From Metaphire vulgaris (lineage: Eukaryota; Annelida; Clitellata; Crassiclitellata; Megascolecidae): a stretch of 64,000 nt of DNA. The DNA is taken from NCBI GenBank assembly GCA_018105865.1, contig CM030852.1, positions 6,013,034 through 6,077,033 on the forward strand, written 5' to 3'. The translations under genes were made by a program, and so were the position numbers. How positions within the stretch are numbered: the stretch's first letter is position 1; each line of letters opens with the position of its first letter. The notes under the pieces are model-generated. The model saw nothing but the letters and a program-made list of their open reading frames with translations, was not told the origin of the DNA and searched no databases. Positions 24,860 to 64,000 of this stretch are shown piece by piece.

Positions 24860-25490
24860 TGATTTTTTGAAGAGAATGATTTCAGCTCAGAAAGGAAAAC
24901 TTGAAGAGATGTTGCAAGAATGGAAGGAAATTGTGACTTAGAATTTATTTGACCATGGTGTAGACAGCAGAGGGATGCTGGAATTGAGTTCCAAAGTTCT
25001 GGCGCAGCCAGTGGCATATTTAAACCCCCAAAATTTTGTTTTTTGGTTGTCAGCCCATGGCGAGCGTCGAGAGCACTGGTAATGTTCTCAAGTGGTCTGA
25101 GGACAGGCTAAAAGTGGTCTCCAAGACAAAGGGGTCATGGCCCAATGGTAAACAATGGACCACTGCTGGAATTGAGTTCCAAAGTTCTGCATAGCATGAA
25201 AAAGCACAGTTGCAAATTTTGATAGATGATTGATTTAGGGAACGAAGGAGAGTCACAAGAAACTGAGAGGAAGATAGAGTAGATCGAAAATATTGTGGGA
25301 TTATCAGATTTTGTAGGTAGACTGGTTCTGATGTATGAAGCGAGTTATAGGTCATCAATAGTATTTTAAATTTAATGCGTTCTGCCATTTCAGCCAGTGC
25401 AGAGATTTGAGTAATAGTGTAATATGGCAGAATTTAGGCGATTTGGTAACTGCACGAGCTAAGGCATTTTGAATCGATCACTGTCACTGT
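24860..25490 (-). mobile_element. LINE reverse-transcriptase C-terminal relic with internal duplication
   Basis: The minus strand reads AERIKFKILLMTYNSL, EPVYLQNLI, AELWNSIPA, the standard region after the RT domain. A second AAPELWNSIPASL occurs downstream, with GCTGGAATTGAGTTCCAAAG shared by both, so part is tandemly duplicated. Confidence 0.75.
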
Positions 25491-26684
25491 TTATCCTGGT
25501 CAATGTGGATCCAGTGAAAATTTCTGATTTCTACCTTTTGACCATCAACATACTTGGTGGATTTGTTGACTTTTTTGCCAATAGTTTCTTTTAAGTCTTT
25601 GAAATCCTCTTTTCTCATCTCTTCAACATAAAATGGTTTATTTGGCCAAGCTGTTTTCATCATATCATGGTAATCACTTGGTAGAAATAAAATGTCATGT
25701 CTCCTTTTTGCCCTCTTTATTAGAGCAAAGTCTCTTGTCAGATGGTAAGTAGCTGTGCCCACTGACCATAAACTTATGGTTGAGATTTATAAAACCCTTT
25801 CTTAATGACAAAATGCTAAAACATTATTAAAGTCCAGTTTTTGTTCTGTCCACTACATCCATCACTATATGCAATTAGATTGTCTGAGTGTTCCAGTTTT
25901 TCAAAAGCCTTCAACAAACACGAACATCTCATCTGATCCACGTCTGGCTTCTCCCTCTACCAAGGTCATCATGCAGAGTTTAATCTAGGCCATTTTTGGG
26001 GTGATTCCCCCCAATTTGAAAAATCCCCCAAATTTCTATATGTTGCATTGGGGATGAAAATTTCCCCCAAAAGTGTGAGGAGAGGGTTTTTTATTTTGGA
26101 GAGGGGAAAAAGAGAGAAGGATATGACCATAGAGAGTATTTGAAAGAAAAGGAAGGATGTGATGACCCTTATTCGAGAAAAAAATTATATCAGCATGACC
26201 TTTTTTTGCTCATCAAGGTTTTTGGGCAGACAAACCTTCTCCCCCAAACATTTCAAACTCCCTAATGTCAAGGTGGCTAGAATAAACACTGGTCATCATG
26301 TAAGCATAATCTGTCTTGCAGATGTGCATACCAAGGTTGTAAAGCCAAAAGGATGTGGCTCATTTTTAAATGAGTGAGTTTAGGACTGAGTTTGATGCAA
26401 TTATGTGACAACAGTAAAACACAATTTCAGCTGAGATGTTTGGAATGACATCTGACATCTGTATTACTTTCTCCAAATTTACTGGCTGATCATTGGCTGT
26501 TCTCTTACGCTTGACATCATTTGCTGTTATTAATGAATTGAGATGAATATTTTGCACATCATAGTTTCCAAGCTCTTTGAACTCCTTCAACAGAACAGCC
26601 AATTGTTCTGCACCAACATTCTCAAAACAAGCTTTTGGACACATGCAGCTTTCTCCTGTCTTTCTTGCAGCCACCTTCTTCCCT
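25484..26684 (-). pseudogene. Relic of a repeat-borne animal gene (cysteine-rich N-part, PF.VEEM C-part)
   Basis: Two separated open segments on the same strand. 26684-26366 starts after acceptor AATATCAG and reads ARKTGESCMCPKACFENVGA, LLKEFKELGNYDVQNIHLNS, VKRKR. 25762-25484 reads FALIKRAKRRHDILFLPSDY, WPNKPFYVEEMRKEDFKDLK, ending FHWIHI. Both resemble the start and end of the multi-copy invertebrate proteins with a C.C..KC module and a DDE-like core, as I remember them. The middle is missing, so I treat it as a relic. Intact exons of a longer spliced gene are possible. Confidence 0.45.
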
Positions 26685-26749
26685 GATATTAAAAAAATAT
26701 ATGATTTAAGTAGTAACATTTATAGAAATAAAATAGTTTTATGAGTACA

Positions 26750-26965
26750 ACAGGGATGCGTCTTGTTCACGTATCACGGTATTTGTTCAACATTTGCATA
26801 GATGGTGCATCATGGCAATGAGGAGAGCTCTAGATGGCTACAGGGGAGGATAAAGTATTAGCAGTAAAAGAATCAACAATATGACGTATGCCGATTCCAC
26901 CACACTTATAGCAACATTAGAAGAAGACTTGGAAGAATTGCTGGAGAGGTTAGTTGTTGCCAGTT
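26750..26965 (+). mobile_element. LINE reverse-transcriptase core fragment
   Basis: The plus strand reads GYRGG, INNMTYADSTTLIATLEEDL, EELLERL. This is the Y-A-D-D region of an animal reverse transcriptase with the second D replaced by S. Flanking frames are broken. Confidence 0.65.
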
Positions 26966-27111
26966 ATGTGATCATGAAATCACTATTGCAGAATTCAACC
27001 TAATTTCCACAATTGCGTTGGAATTTATTTTCCCACACACCAGTTGAGATATTCAAAGAAGACAGCCAGGTGTTCAAAAAAACCGTCTAAAACATCATTG
27101 TGTAGAGAGCA

Positions 27112-27212
27112 TCAGCTCTTAATGCTGGGGTGATCCATTGGCCTGGGCTCAACATCCAGAATGTCGGACATTTTATTTCTCAGTGAGTCATATGTCCTTT
27201 TCATCATAAAAC
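27112..27212 (-). CDS. Candidate alternative last exon of the small membrane protein gene
   Basis: Acceptor CTAAATCAG, then two bases, 32 codons (FMMKRTYDSLRNKMSDILDV, EPRPMDHPSIKS) and TGA. It needs a preceding exon ending in phase 1, which a GC donor (CAGG|GCAAGT) in the exon at 28891 would supply. It could instead belong to another gene or be chance. Confidence 0.25.
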
Positions 27213-28027
27213 CTGATTTAGTAGTCATGCAATTATTACAAGTGTGAAACAACCAATCAGTTACAGGAACACTGAAAAGCTAACAATTACATGTAATCAA
27301 ATAGGCATTCAGCCTAAACAAGCACTAAAGAAATTGACATGAATTTACATTACTGTACATTTAATAAAAAGACAATTACAACTGTAAACTCTTTACAAAT
27401 GTTACATAAAAATGCAATGTCACCTCAAAAGTTAGAATGGTTGTCAAACAACATTATTATAATCACATGATGGCAATATGAAGCTGTCATTACATTAACC
27501 AACTGATGATGTGGCACTCCTTAAGGTTTCTTTATTGTTTCAATATGCCATTGTGTTCAGCACTTTTTCTATACCATAAAATACAAAGTTAACTGACCTT
27601 CCAACTCTCACTAAAACTGCAAACTAAATACAGTAATGATTTTTAACATGCAGCTCCATAGAGCTGTGAGTTTAGGACTGAGTTTGATGCAATTATGTGA
27701 TTTTTGCACAAATATCCTGCAATTTTATCAAAATTTTTAGTTATTTTTGTCACGTATATAGCACTTTTTTGCCATTTTTCCTAAGATAGGCACAGATTTA
27801 TTGGGATTTACAGGGAATCAGTGCCTGTCTGGATTACCTTTTTTGCTCATAAGTCCTTTTTCACCATAGTAAATTTAGGAGCATAAATGGGAAATTTTAT
27901 CATTTTCCCGCACACCCCTTGCATTTTTGAGGCCTGCATGTTGATGATGTTTCCAAAAATTAACACATGAAACTCACAGCCCTGATTATTCCAAAATGAA
28001 GGCAGTCAATGCTTGAAATAAAAGCCG
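27213..28027. other. Stretch with nothing recognised
   Basis: AT-rich. A minus-strand AATAAA (TTTATT on plus near 27797) could serve as a polyadenylation signal for the gene ending at 28028. The segment AGTTTAGGACTGAGTTTGAT at 27670 repeats 26377, so some is repeat. Confidence 0.4.
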
Positions 28028-28891
28028 TCATTTTTCAGTGATTCCCCATTTCTCATAATCCATTCTTTTCATTTGACCGGGCACCTCTTCAATTCTATTG
28101 AATGCACTATAGAAAACTGAAAACAAACATCAACAAGATACATTTATAAATAAACAGAATGTGAATAACAGTGTATTTCAAAGATCAGATATAAGGTCTC
28201 ACTTGATAAACTCATGATCAAATTAAAATTGTTAACTACAGAATCATTAGTAGACAAACGAAAAAATGCACAAAGACTTCAATGAAGCAATTCTCAACTC
28301 ACAATTCAAAATTACTGGATACTTCTGGTATATTACGTATCTGAATTCTGAAATATCAAAATATTCAGTGAGTCAAATAATATTTCCACGACAATTTTTA
28401 ACAGTATCCTTATCAATACAAATGATCAACTGTCTCGAGCCTGAAAATCTAGATAAAATGCATATGCATCCATAGTAGTAAGTGATTATTTGCTTGCTCT
28501 TCCATTATATTTTCATGCTTTTCTTAAAATTAAAATATGCAGAAACACAGTACGTCCTCTATGCAACATTGCTAAGTTATGCTAACTGAAAGAGCAAAAA
28601 TTTGGTTTATTCTCTCTGCCTAAAAAGTCTAATACAATTAAATTCCCTTTACAAAATGCTTTGCAGAATGTTAAGTCTCAGAGAATGATGAAAGTACAGT
28701 ATGATAATACGTTGAAAAAGAATGCTTGCTTTTTAAAGTGAAATAAAAGCACACTTGCCCTGCTGGTTACACAATTTTCTCCACACATAATAGGAACCAG
28801 CCAGAGCAACCAATTCTGCTACAAAAAGAACTCGGAAGCCAGTAAGAAATGGGTTAGAAGATTTTCTTGATTTTGGATATTTCTTCAACAT
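28028..28891 (-). CDS. Small single-pass membrane protein, 71 aa, two exons, family unknown
   Basis: Exon 1 (28891-28755): MLKKYPKSRKSSNPFLTGFR, then VLFVAELVALAGSYYVW and RKLCNQQG. Exon 2 (28106-28028): AFNRIEEVPGQMKRMDYEKW, GITEK and stop. Donor GGCAA|GTGTGC and acceptor TTTTCTATAG join in phase, with Asn across the junction. The layout is a basic N-tail, one transmembrane segment at about residues 21-36, a basic anchor, and a charged tail, typical of small mitochondrial or ER membrane proteins. It faintly recalls CEBPZOS-type proteins (VLVAELVG..GAY) but I cannot assign it. An upstream exon is possible because an acceptor (ATTTTAG) precedes the ATG. Chance is possible at this length. Confidence 0.45.
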
Positions 28892-29033
28892 TTTCTTTCT
28901 AAAATGGAATTATGATGGATAGCAGTTGCATATCAACACTTTAAATGCAATATCTCTTTGTAGTTCATTAATTATCATCCTTTACATATATTAGGCATTT
29001 TCTCATATGTTCAGACATGTTTGAATCAACATT

Positions 29034-29282
29034 GAGTCATTGCGTGTCAATTCAACCAATTTTGCATAAAGCTCCTGAGAAATTTAAGTAGCTGTTGAAA
29101 ATGACAAAAAATGGTCCACCTTAGGTACAATAAAAGTAGAAGCTCTGAAAAACTACTTAAGAGAGAAGGCTTAAATTTTGCAAAACTTTCATATGGATGC
29201 TTGGGGAACGTTTCTTGCAAATTTCAGAATTTTTTTAGATGGTGGACTGGAAGCAATTGGTTGAATTGACACGCAATGACTC
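29034..29282. mobile_element. MITE with 28-bp perfect inverted repeats and CATT duplication
   Basis: Left end GAGTCATTGCGTGTCAATTC continuing AACCAATT; the right end is its exact reverse complement. The flanks are CATT at 29030-29033 and 29283-29286. No coding capacity at 249 bp. Confidence 0.85.
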
Positions 29283-29759
29283 CATTGCATTAACATATCA
29301 CAATTATATCGTTATAAATTTTATCGTTACTAATTACTTTTTTTATTGCAGTGCATGACCCCAGCATGGGCAGAGGTAGTCCAACTCTCCAGAGATTTTA
29401 AAAATCAAACACAGTCTCACCCTGACTATTGCACGTCAAATAAGACCACTGTGTCTGAACAACTGACATGATGAACTCATGACATTTTCTTTTCAAAAGT
29501 GATAAACCATAGTGGTAAACGTCAGCCTATATTCAGCATAATACTGATATTGTCTGGTTTATTCAATTTTTTTGTGACAAATATTTTCTCGTTTTGTCTG
29601 AAATGAGTGATGGATCTGAGACAAATACTTGGCCCACTGGTACATGGCATATTTAAGCAACTGTAATTATATTATTATTACTGCATTATTATTGCAAATA
29701 TTATTTTCCCTCCTCTTCGTTTAGTCTCCTGCTTGAAACAAATTTTATAATAAAATAAA

Positions 29760-29901
29760 TAAAAAAAATAATAATAATAATGGTGATAATAATAATGATA
29801 ATAATAATGATTATTTTAATTAATAATAATTATAATAATTTATAATAATAATAAAGTCAATTTTTATGTTATAATAATACTAATACTAATAATAATACTA
29901 C

Positions 29902-29939
<38 letters not shown>

Positions 29940-29945
29940 GCAGCA
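29760..29945 (+). repeat. AAT-rich imperfect microsatellite
   Basis: Long run of AAT units with GAT, ACT and ATT interruptions. Confidence 0.9.
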
Positions 29946-31320
29946 ATATCACATTAGAGCCGAGTCGATAATAAAGCTCTCATAACCTTGAGCCTTGGTG
30001 CGGCTTAAGGCAATAAAGGAGGCGACTTTTGGAATTTGAAAAGCTTCATACTTCCCAATCCGTTTGTTTCTAACTAACTTAAAGACTCGGAATTATAGCA
30101 AAATAACACGAATAAATGACATTAAAACTTTAATGCAACTGATGAAATTTAATATAAACTTACAACGTGAAAAGCGCTTTAAAAATCTGAGAGTACGCAT
30201 CGCTGTGAATTCTGACACTGCCTTCTATGACATCATTCAGAGATCCTGAGCAATACTCGTGACTAGTCGTGAGTCGTGACGGACCAGAGACAGATACTTG
30301 TACGCGAAGCTATTTTGTACCTCAAAATGTTCGAAATCCAACTAGGGGAGTCGAACGTAAAGCAACCACAAATTTGGACATCTACTGTGCCTTTCACGAG
30401 AGCTGGAGGGTGGAGGTTTTCGATCCCGAAATCATGCCAAATCTATCGTATAACATCTCAAATTAATGTTCGATTTGCAGTTTTGCACAGTGGAAGTATC
30501 ACTATTCTTTTTATCCAGCATAGCGTTGTTGAGGATTCAACCTTTGGAACTCAGGGGTTCTGTCAGAGGTTCTGTGGCAAGGGGCCCACAAACAGGCCAA
30601 GAAAATATTTTTAAAATAACGTACACATTCAGGTGCAATATTGGAAAACACGAAGACAAAGCACAGCCAATCCACTGCCGTCGTCGTTGCACAGAACATA
30701 ACGAGTTTCAAAGTATTCAATATAACCTAGATCAGGGTTTCCCAAACATTTTGGAACCGGGAACCACTTCAGCGGCTTTGTAACGTGCCGCGACCCAAAT
30801 CATAGCATTCATTTATTTTTAAAATGCATTAAGCCATCTGGCGAACGTTAGTTGAAAAGAACCTTCTCAGTTTTGAATAAATGGCAAACAAAAGTTCTGA
30901 TTCAATTCGAATGAAAATGTCGCAAATATATAAGGTAGAATTATTCAGATTTTTGTCAAATAAGACAAGGAGAGAGAAATATAGATATCGAATTTTCTTT
31001 AAAACTATCTCTTTTAAAAAATTCCACGAACATACCTTTGTTGCGTGTCTTGAAAATCCTATGAGTAAGGCAAAATCGCTTAACCCAACCGGCGTGGTTC
31101 AATGTTATTTGCAAGCCCTTTCAAAAGAGATTCTCTGTTATTAGTGGAGTTTCAGAGCAAAATGGTCGTTACACCTATGGCGCCTAAAAGTTTGGTCAGC
31201 AGCCCCAAGGGGGGGTTGACCCTCAAAACGCGTCGGAGAATTTAAAATGCAAGGAAACACATTAAAAATGTTTTCGCTGGCGCCCAAGGTGGGTTTTAAC
31301 CTCCAAATCCCCTCTTGGCT
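29946..31320. other. Intergenic stretch with one hAT-type end
   Basis: At 30734-30800, CAGGGTTTCCCAAACATTTT then CCGCGACCC looks like a hAT end; no partner end was found. Short open frames on both strands have no recognisable content. Confidence 0.4.
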
Positions 31321-31450
31321 ACGCCACTGGATGCGATAGATGTCCCGAATACTGTATGATAATGAGAAATTGTGCAGACTGAATTTATGACTAGTGAAAG
31401 AGAGAGAAGAGTCAAATATCACACCAAGGTTGCGAGCAGAAGTACTTCTA
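31320..31450 (-). mobile_element. LINE reverse-transcriptase fragment
   Basis: The minus strand reads NLGVIFDSSLSFTSHKFSLH then SYSIRDIYRI, matching LGV.FDS.LSF..HI....YHLRNI..I of animal RTs. GGCTACGCCACTGG at its edge looks like the end of another DNA element. Confidence 0.65.
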
Positions 31451-33000
31451 TAGTCAGTGGCGTAAACCTGGCGTTAACATTGGGGGGATAGAAACGTCGA
31501 TAAAGTCAGGTCAGACCCTCTTTTCGTCTCTTAATTGAAATGTCTTGACGAGCAAAAAAAGTCATCTTTATATTTTTCCCCTGCCAAATACCTGATGAGC
31601 AAAAAAAGGTATAATCCGTAATGTCTAATTTAACCATAAGGCTCAAAACATTGGGGGAGTGATTTGAGTCTAACCCCTAAGGCACAAAACATTGGAGGGA
31701 TAACTCTGGATAAATCTCAAGAAACTTGTCTACTCTCCACTACATACCTATATTTTGTGTTGCCCTTTGCCAAATTGGAGCCCCCAGAGTGCCATTTCTA
31801 GATCTTGAAGATGAATTATTTTCTATCAACAAAGACTCAGAATTTTTTAATTACCCAAAAACTAAGTTAAAACATAATGAGAAGTGTGGTATTAACTAGA
31901 GCATGAAAAGATTTTTATTCTTAATTGAATCATTCGACTTCCAATCAGAGCCATCATTTCACTGTTTTCTGTCCCCACTTTCGACCGGTAATTTGCGAAA
32001 AAGTTGGCGACCTTTTTTGCTTGTCAACTATTTTGTGTTTTACGATCCCGACATCAAGCCCTCCTTCATGGGTTCAACCTTTTTTTACTTTTCAATCTTT
32101 TTACCTATTTAGCCAGCCAATTTTTACTAAATAACCAAACATTGGCGGAAAAAATTTTTCCCCAAAAATCAGTGACCCCTGACGATCCTGCTTCCAATCG
32201 GTGTATGGCGGTTTTTTTCTTACGAGAAACCAGTGTTGAAGTCTGCTTCAAATGGCCTATAGGGGCAACCTAGGTCTTCTCTGGGAGGAATTCTTTCCCC
32301 AGTTTTAAAATTCCCCCCAAATTTCTATATGTTGCATTGGAGGATGGGTCCCCGACCCGATGTAAAAATGATCATTTTTGCTCGTCAGAGCATTGTTGTA
32401 TATGGGACTGTCCATTAATTATGAAATTCTGATCGACAATTGCCCCTTGTCAACAACTGTCAACTTCAAACATTATTTCGAAAAAACTTATCAAAGATCA
32501 ATGACAGGTCCCAATAACAAGGTTATTATTTTTGTGGTGATGACCATTTTTTCCCGTTTTTCATCCAAAATGTGATCCCCTTTTTGAGCGTTTTCCATTG
32601 TAATAAGTAGTATTCACTGATTATTTGAAAAGGGTTGAGAAATATAAGGATGATCATTTTTTTTCTCCCAGAAATTGTTGAGATAATTAATGGACAGCCC
32701 CTAAATAAAATAAGATTACCTTTTTTGCTTGTCACCACATCCAGAGAGAAAAAAAATATAAGGGTTACCTTTTTTGCTTGTCAAGGTTTTTGGGAGACAA
32801 ACCTTCTCCCTCAAACATTTCAAACTCCCCCCAATGTCAAGGTGGCTAGAATAAACACTGGCCTAAGGGAAGGGCCTATAGTTTAACAAATTAACATCAG
32901 TCTGTTTTGGTGATAGCCAACACCACTCTTGGGAAGGGGTGTAGGGACAGGGGTGTCTGTCACAAACCGGGGGGTGTAACCCCGCTGCGGCCGGTGGTGT
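31451..33000. repeat. Region of overlapping degenerate repeats with GCTTGTCA/GAGCAAAA motifs
   Basis: Repeated CCTTTTTTGCTTGTCA and TGATGAGCAAAAAAAGG on both strands (31545, 31600, 32010, 32725, 32775), AACATTGGGGG stretches, and a partial Harbinger-like copy at 32404-32700 (GGGACTGTCCATTAATTATG to TTAATGGACAGCCCC). Confidence 0.6.
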
Positions 33001-33868
33001 AGGAAAATCTCTGATGCTACAGTGCTACTCATGCTAGTAGTCCATATTCCACAGCCTCAAAAAGGTTGCGTCTTCCTGGTTGCGAGACGGCAAGTCCCTC
33101 TTTTGAGTGAATGGAGAATCATAGTCCCTCTGGCGATTGAGGCGGGTGTCACAATGGCGGCCTTGGTTAAACCATAGGTTGAACTGTTTGTTGACATTGG
33201 ATCTGAAGTTTGAAATGTAATTTCCCTTAGATATATAATAGCGTTTTAAAAAATTAATTCGAAGCGTCGATCGGTTAAAGTATCTGCGCGTCTACTGACG
33301 CCGAGGTGCGTCTAATAAACGCGTTTTATTTTTATGAGATCAGAATTTCGGCATCTACTGCTGAAAAATCGTTGCTAGGAGGGCAAGAGGACAATTTTCT
33401 AGCGCCTTATTTTATGCGAGATTAAAGATTCTTATGATGGGGCGGAGACGTAAAGATGTAGATGACTTTATGATCATATTCAACTAGTCCGAAATTTTTT
33501 CATGTAATTAACTGGAGCTGCAAATTTGCTGATGAATGCTTATATTTACCCATTTGCTATTACACCATGAGCTCAGCAACCACTAATCAGGCTCACCATG
33601 AGAACATAGTGCTACTAAGATGCAAATAGAGTGCTAGAATTATCAGTTAGACACATTGTCTGGAAAAAAGATCAATTACAATATTCATAATGTATAGTAT
33701 GGCTTGCTCGATACGTTTTGCGTTCAAGTACATGTTGAGTGCTTGCAAAAAGACACGTGAACCTATTTTGATACATGACGCTGATAAATGATTATTTCAG
33801 AATATTTAATCAGATACGGTATTTTTATTGTTTGGCTAGTATCAAGTGCTCCTTTGCTGTCAATATTT

Positions 33869-33933
<65 letters not shown>
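33869..33933 (+). repeat. (GT)n microsatellite
   Basis: About 32 GT units directly abutting the Harbinger-like copy that starts at 33935. Confidence 0.95.
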
Positions 33934-33934
<1 letters not shown>

Positions 33935-33935
<1 letters not shown>

Positions 33936-34380
33936 GGCTGCCCATTAATTACGTCAACAATTTATGGGGGAGGGGGTTTGAAAAAGTTTGACAGTTGTTG
34001 ACAGGGGGAGGAAAGGGTCAAGAGAAGTTGACGTCAACAATTTCACTTTTTACAAATAATCAAAAACTAGGAAATTTCATGGAATACTACTTATTATAAT
34101 GGAAAAAAGCATGGCAAAAAAGGTCATAACCATCACATTTTGACACTGGACAAGCAAAAAGGGAAAAAATGGTCATCATCGCAAAAAATATTAACCTTGT
34201 TATTGGGACCTGTCCCAATAACAAGGTTATTGTTGACATAATTAATGGACAGCCCTGGGGGGGGTGTCAAAAGTTTTGATGTAATTATGGGGGGGGGGTA
34301 ACTGAAAGTTGACAGTTGTTGACAAGGGGGGGGGGTCAAAAATTGCCCAAAAATTGTTGACATAATTAATGGACAGCCCC
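33935..34380. mobile_element. Harbinger-like MITE, copy B, with inner partial copy
   Basis: Starts GGGCTGCCCATTAATTACGT and ends GACATAATTAATGGACAGCC then CC. It shares GGAAATTTCATGGAATACTA and AAGTTGACGTCAA with copy A. A second GACATAATTAATGGACAGCC at 34233-34252 shows a nested or duplicated end. It ends 85 bases before the PPP4R4 start ATG. Confidence 0.75.
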
Positions 34381-34464
34381 GTACATGCAACATTTTGCCA
34401 ACACAGTTGTTTTTGTTGTTGTTCTTTGTAGCTGAATTAGTACTTCTTTGCATCTGTTCTAGAC

Positions 34465-63320
<28,856 letters not shown>

Positions 63321-63529
63321 GTGTAATTGGAATTATGAATTTACACAGTATTCATTTACGTTTTACAAATGAAAAATATCACTGTGCGTTACTACTTTGC
63401 CATTTAATTGTTTTGATTTTGTGAATGTTCTGAACTGTACTGGGATAAATATGCTGTATTTATTGTTTATATTATAAGATTGACATTATAATAAATGATT
63501 GTTTATTTAACATTTTAAAAATAAGAATG

Positions 63530-63840
63530 CTGAACTGACAGTACAGACTGGCAGGAACTCCTAGGAAATGTGTATAACATCTGCCGACTGCTAATGCTGC
63601 CAATGGGCGGAGAAGACTACAAATGGTTTGGACGCATGACGAGAATGGATGATGAAAGACTGTCATCGAGATCTCTAAACTGCGATACAGACGGAAATAG
63701 AAGCAGAGGAGGACAAACTAAGAGATGGATCAAGAACATAAAAAAGATGTATGAAAACAAAATCTGAAGTTGGAGAAGAAGCAAAACAAATGACAAGAGA
63801 CAGGAAGACCTGAGGTTGTCTCGTTTCAAACTCATCGTCA
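63530..63840 (+). mobile_element. LINE C-terminal tail fragment
   Basis: The plus strand reads YKWFGRMTRMDDERLSSRSL, GNRSRGGQTKRWIKNIKKMY, then DKRQEDLRLSRF and IPEDDGR. Typical RT tail (WFGH..RM...R.....RSRGRQ.KRW.DNI). A purine-rich AGG/AAG tract follows at 63860-63920. Confidence 0.8.
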
Positions 63841-64000
63841 TTCCAGAAGATGATGGAAGACACAGAAGGAGACGAAGAAGTAGAAGGAGGAGGAGGAGGA
63901 GGAGAAGAAGAAGAAGGAGATTATTATTATTGATATTAAACCTTGATCAAATAACTGCTTTAGTGGATTTAGCTGTGCATTTTCACCATTGTTTACACCC

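Overview
This window is AT-rich animal nuclear DNA: spliced protein-coding genes with GT-AG introns, abundant microsatellites, decayed LINEs, tRNA-derived SINEs and many small DNA transposons. The three recognised genes are conserved bilaterian genes. The repeat mix suggests an invertebrate, possibly marine, but I cannot place the clade from sequence alone.

Layout. (1) 396-4451, minus strand: the first six coding exons of SYVN1/HRD1, the membrane E3 ubiquitin ligase of ER-associated degradation; the rest, including the RING domain, lies beyond the left edge. (2) 4705-5312, minus: two phase-consistent exons of an unrecognised gene ending just upstream of SYVN1. (3) 9767-24150, minus: a complete striatin gene, 18 coding exons joining in frame to a 783-residue protein, the scaffold of the STRIPAK PP2A complex. 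(4) About 24.2-33 kb: intergenic DNA with the striatin 5' region, LINE fragments, a relic of an animal repeat-borne gene, and a probable two-exon gene for a 71-residue single-pass membrane protein (28028-28891, minus). (5) 34465-63320, plus: the first nine coding exons of PPP4R4, a HEAT-repeat regulatory subunit of protein phosphatase 4. It has a 14.8 kb second intron that holds a candidate alternative first exon at 44061-44149, and it continues past the right edge.

The three recognised genes share no operon-like logic. STRN and PPP4R4 both act in PP2A-family phosphatase complexes and have their 5' ends about 10 kb apart, which is probably coincidence.

The most informative non-genic content is the mobile DNA. 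Four hAT-type non-autonomous elements keep perfect 8-bp target-site duplications. A Harbinger-like family has TTA duplications and GGGGCTGTCCATT-type ends. Minute piggyBac-like elements have TTAA ends, one nested inside a hAT element. One element has 28-bp perfect inverted repeats and a CATT duplication. A further family is bounded by different tetranucleotide microsatellites at its two ends. I did not find a clearly new biochemical system. The best leads are the small membrane protein gene with two possible last exons, the unrecognised gene against SYVN1, and the internal PPP4R4 start exon.

All exon limits were read by eye from splice signals, reading phase and remembered family sequence. 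No search or alignment program was run.
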